A model generated the notes under the pieces. It saw only the letters and a list, made by a program, of their open reading frames with translations. It had not been told where the DNA came from and did not search any database. Below are positions 1 through 9,800 of a stretch of 64,000 nucleotides of DNA, piece after piece; the first letter of the stretch is position 1; each line of letters begins with the position of its first letter. Made by a program: the position numbers and the translations under genes. Source of the DNA: Fidelibacterota bacterium (GTDB lineage: Bacteria > Fidelibacterota > Marinisomatia > SCGC-AAA003-L08 > D37C17). The DNA is taken from NCBI GenBank assembly GCA_002717625.1, contig PBEF01000011.1, positions 1 through 64,000 of the forward strand, in the 5' to 3' direction.

Positions 1-3000
1 ACAATTACTATTACTGTAACAGACGCAAATGACCTTCCTGTGTTTACATCGGTAGAGAATATAGAATTTGTTGAGGATGAGCAAAATCAGGAATCACTTA
101 CATTAAATGTTACTGCAACAGACCCTGATATTGATGATACTTTAGTATTTGCTTGTGCGCGTGTAGGTCAAGGTGAGATAACCTGTGCAGTTGGGAATGA
201 AGATGGTGATCCAACAGGTGCTTCTGCTGATATTATATTTACAGCTCCTGCAGATTATTATAATAAAAGAGAAAATGATCCTGGTTATGAAATTGATGCT
301 CCTGAAACATTTACAATTACTGTAACAGATGATAGTGGTGTTCCTGTACAGCAGGATATGACTGTTACCGTAACCTCTTTTAATGATGCTCCTGTTGTTG
401 TAAATAATGATCCATTTTATGAAATGGATGAGGATACTACATTTGATGTTGATTTAACTCTAACAACAACTGATGTGGATCATGATCTTGCAGACTTAAC
501 CTATACACTTGTTGGTGATGGCCCAGAAAATGGAGTAATTATTAATAATAATGATGGAACTGCAACATATACTCCAAATCAAGATTTTGTTGGTGATAAT
601 ACATTTACATACTCGGTAAGTGATGGTGATCTTAGTTCAGAGACTGCGACAATTACTATTACTGTTATTGGTGGAGAAGATGCTCCTGTGCTTACATCTC
701 CTACAGAATTTAGTTTTGATGAAGATGAAGAGGATGAGGCGGAGCGTACAATAGCTGTAACAGCAACAGATATTGATCAAGATGATCTTGCATTTTCATG
801 CTCTTCTAGTGCTAACATTACTTGTGTTGTAAATGAAACAGAAGATGGATCAGGAGCAAATGTTGTTTTATCTACCCCTCAAGATTGGAATGGAGCAGAA
901 ACAATAACAATAACTGTAACTGATGTTGTTAATCGTGGTAGGGGTAATGATTTTGAAGATGTTTTAGTAACCGTTAATCCTATAAATGATATTCCTGTTG
1001 TTGCTGATATGCCTGATGAAACTACAAATGAAGATGTTAATTTAGATATTGTGTTACAAGGCTCAGATGTAGATGGCGATCCATTAACGTATGAAATTGT
1101 TGCTGACCCTGTAGCTGAAGCTGGAATAATTACTAATAATGATGATGGTACTGTTACATATACACCTGCTGAAGATTTTTCAGGAGAACTTACTTTTACA
1201 TATAGAGCTAATGATGGAACTGAGTATTCAGCTGATCCTCCTGCAACGGTAACTATCAATGTTACAGATACAAATGATCCTCCTGTAGCTAATGATATTT
1301 TTAAAGTTATGAATGAAGGAGAGTCTATAACATTTGATTTGCTTGGTACTGATGTAGATGGTGATCCATTAACGTATGAAATTGTTGCTCCAGGTCCTTT
1401 GGATGGAGAAGTTGTTATCAATGAAGATGGAATAACTGCAACATATACACCTGATGAAAATCATTATGGAAATGAAGTTTTTACCTATACTGCTAATGAT
1501 GGTGAATTTTATTCTGATCCAGGAGAAATTAGTATTGCAATCATTCCAGTGAATGATCCCCCATTATTAGATAATATTGCTCATGTTACATTTAATGAAG
1601 ATGAATCTATAGAGATTACTGTATCGGCAACAGATCCTGAAGGTGATGCTATCACATATGGATGTACTGGTTTAACAAATCTTCAATGTGTTGTAGATGG
1701 TGATAAAATCACATTTAGCAATTTCACAGAGCATTATAATCAGCAATTTGATAGTCACTTAGGTTTAGGATTTGAAATTGCAACAATTACGGCTGTTGAT
1801 GCCAATGGTATAGGTGGAACAGATTATGAAGATTCTCATCAAAATATTATCGTTGTAGCAATACCCGTTAATGATGATCTAACTGCTAATGAAATAAATT
1901 TACAAACACCTGAAGAAACAGTTGTTACAGTTGATTTATATGAACACATTATCAATGTTGATGATATTGGAGAATATATTGAGTCTGTTACGTATACACT
2001 TGGAAATACAAGTCCTACTAATGGAGAGTGTACTATTAATGGTTCTATATTAACATACACCCCAAATGACAATTTCCCTGATAATAATAATGCATCTGGT
2101 AATGATGTTTGTTCTTATCGTGTTTTAGATAATATCTATGTATCTGATGATGCTTTGGTTAATATTGAAGTTACTCCTGTTAATGATGCCCCTATAACTG
2201 AGAGCAGTGACGCTACTATAGATGAGGATGCTACTGCAGATGATGTGGATAATCCTGCTGCAGTATTTGACTTATCTACGCTTACAACTGATGCGGATAA
2301 TGACCCTTTAACCTATTCTATCCTAGCTGCAGGAAGTAATGGAACGTGCACTTTGGATGGTACGATTGTAACTTATGTTCCAAATGCTGACTATCCAGAT
2401 AAAAATGATCCTGCTGAAGGTGAGAATGTAGATACATGTACTTTCCAAGCTAATGATGGTACTGCTGGAGATACAGCTGATTCTAATATATCAACCTTAA
2501 CAATTACAGTTAATCCTATTAATGATTCTCCTGTAACTATTGATAGTGAACAAATAATTCATGAAGGTGAGATTGCTATATTTGATTTATTAGGACTTAC
2601 CACAGATGTGGATCAAACCGATACATTTACATTTACACTTGTTGATGATGCAGCAAATGGAGTATGTGTGATTGTAGATGGTACTCTAACATATACACCA
2701 AATGAAAATTATCCAAATATAGATCAGCTTCCAGGAATTAATACATGTACATTCTATGCTACGGATAATATGGGTGAAGATAATTCAGATTCTAATGTAT
2801 CAACTCTAACAATCACAGTTGAGCCTATTAATGATGCCCCCGTAACTGAGAATAGTGAGGCTACTATAAATGAGGATGCTACAGTAGATGATGTAGATAA
2901 TCCAGCTCCAACATTTGATTTATCTACACTGACAACAGATGTTGATAATGATCCTTTAACTTACTTATTATTAACTACAGGAGATAATGGAACGTGTACT

Positions 3001-6000
3001 TTGGATGAAGACACTGGTACGATTGTAACTTATGTTCCAAATGCTGATTATCCACATACCAATGATGCTTCAGGTGTAGATACATGCACTTTTCAAGCTA
3101 ATGATGGCACAGGCGAAGAGACAGCTGATTCTAATATATCAACCTTAACAATTACAGTAGACCCTATAAATGATGCTCCTGTAACTATTGATAGTGAGCA
3201 GACAATAGATGAGGATACAGTAGCAATATTTGATTTGAATGCTTTGACAACAGATGTTGATTTAACAGATACATTTACATTTGCACTTGTTGATGATGCA
3301 ATAAATGGAGAATGTGTGATTGTAGATGGCACTCTAACATATACACCAAATGAAAATTATCCTGATACAAATGATGCTCCAGGAGTTAATACGTGTACAT
3401 TCTATGCAATAGACAATATAGGTTTAGATAATTCAGATAATGTATCAACTCTAACAATTACAGTAGATCCAGTTAATGATATACCTATCTTAGATGAACC
3501 TTTAACAGATTGCGTTGGAACTGATTTTTGTGATATGCAAGTAAATGATATTGAATTTTTTGAGGATGAGTCTGCAACAATTACAGTATCTGCAACTGAT
3601 GCAGATGGTGATCCTTTAATATATTCATGTATTAATGATGATCATCCTGAAATTTTATGTGATATTACTGATAATGAGATTGTTATATCAAGTGTACCTA
3701 ATTATTATAATACTGGATCTGAGTATATTACTATTGTTGTAGATGATGGCCAAGAAGGACAAGATACCCAAGACGTTCTTGTGCATGTAGTTCTTGTTAA
3801 TGATGATCCTGTATTACTTGAGATTGATCCTCAAGAATTTTTTGAAGATGAATCCGTTGAATTTGATATTCAAGCAACTGATGGTGATCCTGAAGATCAA
3901 CTAACGTTTTCTTGTCAGAACTCAGATAATGTTTTCTGTGTAGTACAAGATTCAGGCCCTTTCCAAAATAATCCGGAACAAACGCCTATACAGTCAAGTG
4001 TTGTAGTGACTGCTAATCAAGATTTTAATGGTACAGAGGAAATTGTAGTTAGTGTAAGTGATGGTCATGAGAGAATTTTAATATCTTTAAATGTCCCTAT
4101 TACCATAGTCCCAGTTAATGATCCTCCAGTGACTGTTGATGGTGAGCAAATAATAGATGAGGATACAACCGCTGATTTTGATTTAACAACACTTACAACT
4201 GATGTTGATAATGATGTTTTAACTGATTTGACTTACACTGTTGTTGAACAGCCATTACAAGGAAGTTGTAGCATAGGTGAGGATGGTATAACGCTTACCT
4301 ATACTCCAAGCCCTGATTATCCTTTTACTAATGATCCTCCTCCAGGAGAGGAAATTTGTTCATTCCAAGCAAGTGATAATAGTCTTTTTACACCTGACTC
4401 TAATGTATCAACATTGACAATTACAGTTAATCCTATTAATGATGCTCCTGTGACTGTTGGTAGTGACCAAACAATAAATGAGGATACGGTGGCAACATTT
4501 GATTTAAATACCTTAACAACAGATGTTGATCAAACAGATACATTTACATTTACGCTTGTTGATAATGCAATAAATGGAACATGTGTGATTGAAAATGAAA
4601 TTTTAACATATACTCCTAATCAAGACTATCCAGGAACTAATGATGATTCCGGTACTGATTCATGTTCTTTTTATGCAACGGATAATATGAATGTAGAAAC
4701 TTCAGATTCTAATACATCGGATCTTATAATTACTATTTTACCTGTTAATGATCCTCCTGTTTTAGATGAACCTTTAACAGATTGTCTTGAAAGTGATTTT
4801 TGTGATATAGATGTAAATGATGTTGAGTTTCTTGAGGATGAGTCTGTAACAATTACAGTCTCTGCAACTGATGCTGATGGCGATCCTATAACATATTTAT
4901 GTAATAATGATCAGCATCCTGATGTCTTATGTAGTATTGATGGTGACCAACTGACAATTTCAGGTTCATCTAATTATTATAATGATGAAGGATTCGATGA
5001 TGAACAGCCTGTTTTCATTACAGTAATTGCTGATGATGGTTATGAGGATGGTCAAGATTCTAAGCCTATTTATGTTCATGTTATTCCTCTTAATGATCCT
5101 CCTGTATTAAGTGAAATTGATGAACAACAGTTTTTAGAAGACAGTACATTAGAATTTGAGGTAAGTGCATTTGATCCAGATCCTGGAGACTTATTAACCT
5201 TTACTTGTACTGGTTCAGATAATATTTTATGTGATTCAATAGATGCTCCCCAAAATTCAAATGCTGTTGATGATATATTTTCAAATCTTATATTAACAGC
5301 AAGTCCTAATTTTTATGGAACAGAAACAATTACAGTTACTGTGAGTGATGGTGATGATGAAGATTCCTATACGGATACTCAACCTGTAGTTGTTACTGTT
5401 ATTGGAGTTAATGATATTCCTAAAATTAAACCACTCTCTTATACTGTAGATGCGCAGGAGTCTTTATTTGAGAATATCGATATTAATTCTGTTACTTTTG
5501 ATGAAGGGCAAGAGTTTACTATTCTGTTTGAAGTGAGTGAGCCAGATTCACTAGATAGTCCAGATGAGCTTTTAATTGCATATGAAAATTTTGGTTTTGT
5601 TGATCCACAGTCTAGCAATCAAAATATGAATTTTGATGTATGTTCATTTGATACAGTTGATGAATGTAGTTTTATAGCAAATAGTGATAATGTTGATGAA
5701 ACTGATAGCAATAATAGATACAGATGTACTTTATTATGCCACCAAAATTTTAATGCATCCTTTTTTGGAGATTTTAAGGTAGATGACCAGATGACTGAAT
5801 ATGATGAAAATGATGAAGCCTTTAATGGAATGGTTGCTCAATTAGAGCTAAATATAAAGCAAATTAATGATTTAGTTAACCCTATAGTTTTAAATGAAAA
5901 TATATCTATGTATTGGGATGATATTCCTATTGAAGATTTACAAGGATCTATAAGTATTAACTCAGATATTTATTTGGATCAAACTAAATTTTTTAATAAT

Positions 6001-7629
6001 ACAACACTTAAGACCCCAAGTGTGATTCCTGAAGTTTTTAATATGAATGATATTTATAGTTATAGAACAGATATTACTCAAGTAGAGCCATCTTTTTATT
6101 TTATATGGAATAGAGATGAATTTCCCTATCAAACAGATGTCGATACAGATCCTACATTAAATGAAGTCCCATATGATTTGTTCTACCGTTTAGAGTTGGT
6201 TGAAAATGATAACGTTTATGTTATTAAAGACAATATAGAAGATGCTTCATTTACAGGAGATTATGCCTATGCACTTGCAGTTCTTCATCCTGATTCTTTA
6301 TACTCCCATTATGCTAATGGAGATTTATATATTCCAGGAGAGCATATAGCATCTATATCAGATCTTCCTGAAGATAATAAATCTAATCTTTTAAATTATA
6401 ATGGTGATGAATATGTATGGCGTGTAGTTGCACAAAATTATAGAGTTGAGTATAGTTATGATGAAGCTGCATGTGATGGTGAAAATGAACGTTGGCTAGA
6501 AGGAGATAACGGTCAGTATTGCGCTGAATTTGAAGATGAAAGTGTTATTTCTGTTAATCAATCAAATCCAATCAATATAGATATAAAACATACAGAAGGG
6601 GAGTTCCATTATACAATAAATCCACTTTATGTTGATTATTATGATATGTATTTTGTTCCTGATGATCAATGTGCTTTAAATCAATTTGGTTATGAGAATG
6701 AAGCATATGTTAATTATATCATTGATGCTGCAAGTTATACCATTGATGAAACTGAATCTATTAACTTGTTAGAAGATATAGATGGTTCATCATATGATCT
6801 TGGTACTGATATATTACATGCAAATGGTACTTTAGACTTTTTTGGAGGGGAGGATCCTTATATAACTTTACATACATTAGTTATTACTGTTGATCAACAT
6901 CAGAATGCTTATGTTAATATAGGTTCTTTTGTATATGCAGAAATTACTCCTGGAGAGGTTACTGTGATGAGCTCTCCATCTAATAATATTAGCGTTGAAT
7001 TTGATTCAGATACTTTTGATTCTGGTCGTACTACTATTATTATGTATGAAACTCCATATAATCTCACAGATCAATTATTAAAAAGCGATTATCGTATTGT
7101 ATCAGATTATTTGAATATTAAATCAAATAATTTTAACCTTAATTCAGATTTTTCAATTTATTTTAATCAAAATAGTATTATTGGAGATTATTATGATCTT
7201 GAAAAGATTAAAGTCAGTAAAGATGATGAACAGATTATTACATTTCCTAGTTATTTAGAAGATGATTATATTACAGCAAAAGTGAATCAATTTGGTAAAT
7301 ATATGCTAACTTATAATGTTAATCCTGCATCGGATGATATTGCTATCCCTCAAACTTTTGGAATAAAATCTTGCTATCCAAATCCATTTAATCCAAGTGT
7401 ATCAATAGATTATAGTTTAGAGAAAGATTCAAATGTAAGAGTATCAATATATAATATATTAGGACAAAAAATTAAAGAGATAGAAAATTCTTATAAAGTG
7501 GCAGGATCATATACGTCAATTTGGAATGGTCTTAATAATCAAGGCAGTCAAATGCCATCAGGCGTATATATAGTAGAAGTTAATAATAAAGAAGAAAAAT
7601 CAATTAAATTTGTAACACTATTAAAATGA
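1..7629 (+). CDS. Giant secreted repeat protein (tandem cadherin/Ig-like VND-[IAP]P repeats) with C-terminal T9SS type A-like sorting domain; 5' partial
   Basis: Frame 1 is open from base 1 (TITITVTDANDLPVFTS...). The track start at 40 is an internal GTG. Many ~100-aa repeats with 'NDAPV..DEDT..FDL..LTTDVDND.LTY' motifs. C-terminus YPNPFNPSVSIDYSLEKDSNVRVSIYNILGQKIKEI...SGVYIVEVNNKEEKSIKFVTLLK resembles a type A sorting domain. Confidence 0.9.
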   Translation, partial: TITITVTDANDLPVFTSVENIEFVEDEQNQESLTLNVTATDPDIDDTLVFACARVGQGEITCAVGNEDGDPTGASADIIFTAPADYYNKRENDPGYEIDAPETFTITVTDDSGVPVQQDMTVTVTSFNDAPVVVNNDPFYEMDEDTTFDVDLTLTTTDVDHDLADLTYTLVGDGPENGVIINNNDGTATYTPNQDFVGDNTFTYSVSDGDLSSETATITITVIGGEDAPVLTSPTEFSFDEDEEDEAERTIAVTATDIDQDDLAFSCSSSANITCVVNETEDGSGANVVLSTPQDWNGAETITITVTDVVNRGRGNDFEDVLVTVNPINDIPVVADMPDETTNEDVNLDIVLQGSDVDGDPLTYEIVADPVAEAGIITNNDDGTVTYTPAEDFSGELTFTYRANDGTEYSADPPATVTINVTDTNDPPVANDIFKVMNEGESITFDLLGTDVDGDPLTYEIVAPGPLDGEVVINEDGITATYTPDENHYGNEVFTYTANDGEFYSDPGEISIAIIPVNDPPLLDNIAHVTFNEDESIEITVSATDPEGDAITYGCTGLTNLQCVVDGDKITFSNFTEHYNQQFDSHLGLGFEIATITAVDANGIGGTDYEDSHQNIIVVAIPVNDDLTANEINLQTPEETVVTVDLYEHIINVDDIGEYIESVTYTLGNTSPTNGECTINGSILTYTPNDNFPDNNNASGNDVCSYRVLDNIYVSDDALVNIEVTPVNDAPITESSDATIDEDATADDVDNPAAVFDLSTLTTDADNDPLTYSILAAGSNGTCTLDGTIVTYVPNADYPDKNDPAEGENVDTCTFQANDGTAGDTADSNISTLTITVNPINDSPVTIDSEQIIHEGEIAIFDLLGLTTDVDQTDTFTFTLVDDAANGVCVIVDGTLTYTPNENYPNIDQLPGINTCTFYATDNMGEDNSDSNVSTLTITVEPINDAPVTENSEATINEDATVDDVDNPAPTFDLSTLTTDVDNDPLTYLLLTTGDNGTCTLDEDTGTIVTYVPNADYPHTNDASGVDTCTFQANDGTGEETADSNISTLTITVDPINDAPVTIDSEQTIDEDTVAIFDLNALTTDVDLTDTFTFALVDDAINGECVIVDGTLTYTPNENYPDTNDAPGVNTCTFYAIDNIGLDNSDNVSTLTITVDPVNDIPILDEPLTDCVGTDFCDMQVNDIEFFEDESATITVSATDADGDPLIYSCINDDHPEILCDITDNEIVISSVPNYYNTGSEYITIVVDDGQEGQDTQDVLVHVVLVNDDPVLLEIDPQEFFEDESVEFDIQATDGDPEDQLTFSCQNSDNVFCVVQDSGPFQNNPEQTPIQSSVVVTANQDFNGTEEIVVSVSDGHERILISLNVPITIVPVNDPPVTVDGEQIIDEDTTADFDLTTLTTDVDNDVLTDLTYTVVEQPLQGSCSIGEDGITLTYTPSPDYPFTNDPPPGEEICSFQASDNSLFTPDSNVSTLTITVNPINDAPVTVGSDQTINEDTVATFDLNTLTTDVDQTDTFTFTLVDNAINGTCVIENEILTYTPNQDYPGTNDDSGTDSCSFYATDNMNVETSDSNTSDLIITILPVNDPPVLDEPLTDCLESDFCDIDVNDVEFLEDESVTITVSATDADGDPITYLCNNDQHPDVLCSIDGDQLTISGSSNYYNDEGFDDEQPVFITVIADDGYEDGQDSKPIYVHVIPLNDPPVLSEIDEQQFLEDSTLEFEVSAFDPDPGDLLTFTCTGSDNILCDSIDAPQNSNAVDDIFSNLILTASPNFYGTETITVTVSDGDDEDSYTDTQPVVVTVIGVNDIPKIKPLSYTVDAQESLFENIDINSVTFDEGQEFTILFEVSEPDSLDSPDELLIAYENFGFVDPQSSNQNMNFDVCSFDTVDECSFIANSDNVDETDSNNRYRCTLLCHQNFNASFFGDFKVDDQMTEYDENDEAFNGMVAQLELNIKQINDLVNPIVLNENISMYWDDIPIEDLQGSISINSDIYLDQTKFFNNTTLKTPSVIPEVFNMNDIYSYRTDITQVEPSFYFIWNRDEFPYQTDVDTDPTLNEVPYDLFYRLELVENDNVYVIKDNIEDASFTGDYAYALAVLHPDSLYSHYANGDLYIPGEHIASISDLPEDNKSNLLNYNGDEYVWRVVAQNYRVEYSYDEAACDGENERWLEGDNGQYCAEFEDESVISVNQSNPINIDIKHTEGEFHYTINPLYVDYYDMYFVPDDQCALNQFGYENEAYVNYIIDAASYTIDETESINLLEDIDGSSYDLGTDILHANGTLDFFGGEDPYITLHTLVITVDQHQNAYVNIGSFVYAEITPGEVTVMSSPSNNISVEFDSDTFDSGRTTIIMYETPYNLTDQLLKSDYRIVSDYLNIKSNNFNLNSDFSIYFNQNSIIGDYYDLEKIKVSKDDEQIITFPSYLEDDYITAKVNQFGKYMLTYNVNPASDDIAIPQTFGIKSCYPNPFNPSVSIDYSLEKDSNVRVSIYNILGQKIKEIENSYKVAGSYTSIWNGLNNQGSQMPSGVYIVEVNNKEEKSIKFVTLLK

Positions 7630-8435
7630 AGAAATTACTTTATATATTTATAGTTATCTTTATGTCTTGTGAGAGTTTTGGTGAACTCAAAGAACAAAGC
7701 GGTATATCTTATTATGATGCTGTTGCATTTGGTTGGCAGGCCTTTTTTGATAATGATTATGAACTTGCTTTAAATTGGTTTAATACAGCATACGAAGCTA
7801 TTGATCAAGACTTGCATAATTCAGCTCATGTTGGAATTGCATGGACATATCATTTTATAGCAAATTATGGCACAGAAGAGCAGTTGGTTCTTTGTGGTGG
7901 AGGAGTTGATGAATGCAGAAATGCTGCTTTTGAAGAGTTTTTATATGATACTGATGAGGCTGAAGCAGTAGAATCATATGATGAAAATTGTATATATTTT
8001 GAATTTTGCTGTGATGATTGTTTCGTTAACGATAGAGGCTTAGGATTATCTTTTCATTATATTAAAGAGGCTATAGATACAGATAATGATATTTTATTAT
8101 CAGAGCAGATTGTCGTTTTGCAAGAATTTTTAGATAGCAATACCATCCCTCAAGTTGATTCTGATTATATGTTTATGGCAGGCAAGCCAACAGGTACTCT
8201 TGGTGAAACTGTCATATGGGATTCAAATACAATAGCTGTTTATTTAGCAGGCTTATATTTGAGAACAAATCAAATTAATGAAACTACAGATAATTCTAAG
8301 GCTTGTGAATTATTATTAGAGCATGAATTATCTTGTGATATTACTAGCTGTGAAGATGCTGATTATTATTATCATGATTTAATTCAATGCATTGAGCAGC
8401 AAAGCCTTGAAAATCAAGTTCCTTTCAGCGAGTAA
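7626..8435 (+). CDS. Putative Cys-rich lipoprotein with TPR-like N-terminal half
   Basis: Starts MKKLLYIFIVIFMSCES (lipobox-like). Overlaps the preceding CDS by 4 nt, suggesting translational coupling. Confidence 0.6.
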   Translation: MKKLLYIFIVIFMSCESFGELKEQSGISYYDAVAFGWQAFFDNDYELALNWFNTAYEAIDQDLHNSAHVGIAWTYHFIANYGTEEQLVLCGGGVDECRNAAFEEFLYDTDEAEAVESYDENCIYFEFCCDDCFVNDRGLGLSFHYIKEAIDTDNDILLSEQIVVLQEFLDSNTIPQVDSDYMFMAGKPTGTLGETVIWDSNTIAVYLAGLYLRTNQINETTDNSKACELLLEHELSCDITSCEDADYYYHDLIQCIEQQSLENQVPFSE

Positions 8436-8517
8436 ATACTATACAATTTGTTACAGAATTTAAGAGTACTCTTTCCTGTGAAAAATAATATATTAAAAAG
8501 TAATATAAGAGGTATAT

Positions 8518-9795
8518 ATGAGCATAATTATAGTTATGACTTTTTTATCAGTGATTTTATGTGCTGATACTAATGAACTTCCAATTGGTTTTACTGAAGG
8601 GGAGTTAAAAAATAAAAATTTAATTTATGATATGGGCACAAGGACTGATCCTCCTATTGGTCCAGTTCGTAATATAGCTGAATATGAGCCTATGCAGGGA
8701 GTTTTGATTAGATATCCATTTGGAATCTCTACTTCTTTGATAGCTTCAATGTCTGAAGATGTTATTATATATTGTTTAGTTTCTAATAATTTGCAAAACT
8801 CAGCATACAATTCAATGAATAATGGTGGCGTTAATATGAATAATGTAGAGTTTATATTAGGCTCTACAGATTCTTATTGGACTAGAGATTATGGTCCTTG
8901 GTGGGTTGTGGATGGTAATGGAGATGTTGGGGTAGTTGATTTTACTTATAATAGACCACGACCAAATGATAATCAAGCTCCATCAAAGGTAGCTAATCAT
9001 TTAAATGTCCCTTATTATTCTGCAGATTTTGTAAGCACTGGAGGAAATTATATGACTGATGGTTTTGGTATTGCAGCATCGACCCATATAGCATACACTG
9101 AACAAGATGAATGTAATACATCAAATGAATATAGTGTTCCTCTTCCAGGATGTTCTTATGTTGATGATATCTTAGAAGAATATTATGGTATAAATACTTA
9201 TCATGTGGTTGCTGATCCTAATAATGAATATATTGATCATATTGATTGTTGGGGAAAATTTTTATCACCAACTAAAATACTTATAAGAGAAGTTCCTATT
9301 AGTCATAGTCAATATGATGAGATTGAAGAAGTTGCAGATTATTTTTCATCAGTTCTAACATCAGAGGGGACACCTTGGGAAGTATTTAGAATAAATACTC
9401 CAAATGATCAACCATATACTAATTCTTTAATTTTAAATAATAAGGTTTATGTCCCTATTATGAACAGCTCTTGGGATGGTCCTGCATTAGAGGCTTATGA
9501 AGCTGCTATGCCAGATTATATTATCGAGCCGTTTACAGGATCTTGGCAACCAACAGATGCCCTTCATTGTAGGGTAAAAGGGATTCCAGATTTAACACCT
9601 ATGCCTCAATTTGATCTTGGTGATGTTAATATGGATAATCAAATTAATGTTTTAGATATTGTTAATGTAGTTAACTATGTACTTGGGCTAGTTGATTTTA
9701 CTACCTCACAATCCCAGTTATCTGATATGAATGAAGATGGAACAGTTAATATATTAGATATTATATCAATTGTAAATATTATTACAGGGAGTTAA
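8518..9795 (+). CDS. Secreted peptidylarginine/agmatine deiminase family protein with C-terminal dockerin-like repeats
   Basis: Motifs YWTRDYGPWW, HIDCWGKF (HxD) and ALHCRVKGIPD (catalytic Cys-like); N-terminal hydrophobic signal; C-terminal GDVNMDNQINVLDIVNVVNYVLG...DMNEDGTVNILDIISIVNIITG. Confidence 0.85.
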   Translation: MSIIIVMTFLSVILCADTNELPIGFTEGELKNKNLIYDMGTRTDPPIGPVRNIAEYEPMQGVLIRYPFGISTSLIASMSEDVIIYCLVSNNLQNSAYNSMNNGGVNMNNVEFILGSTDSYWTRDYGPWWVVDGNGDVGVVDFTYNRPRPNDNQAPSKVANHLNVPYYSADFVSTGGNYMTDGFGIAASTHIAYTEQDECNTSNEYSVPLPGCSYVDDILEEYYGINTYHVVADPNNEYIDHIDCWGKFLSPTKILIREVPISHSQYDEIEEVADYFSSVLTSEGTPWEVFRINTPNDQPYTNSLILNNKVYVPIMNSSWDGPALEAYEAAMPDYIIEPFTGSWQPTDALHCRVKGIPDLTPMPQFDLGDVNMDNQINVLDIVNVVNYVLGLVDFTTSQSQLSDMNEDGTVNILDIISIVNIITGS

Positions 9796-9800
9796 TTAAT

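Noticed and set aside
879-1421. Antisense ORFs in the giant gene (879..1421, 1839..2072, 3093..3332)
   Set aside because: Low-complexity Ser/Val/Thr translations arising from the repetitive sense strand; no independent family features or start context.
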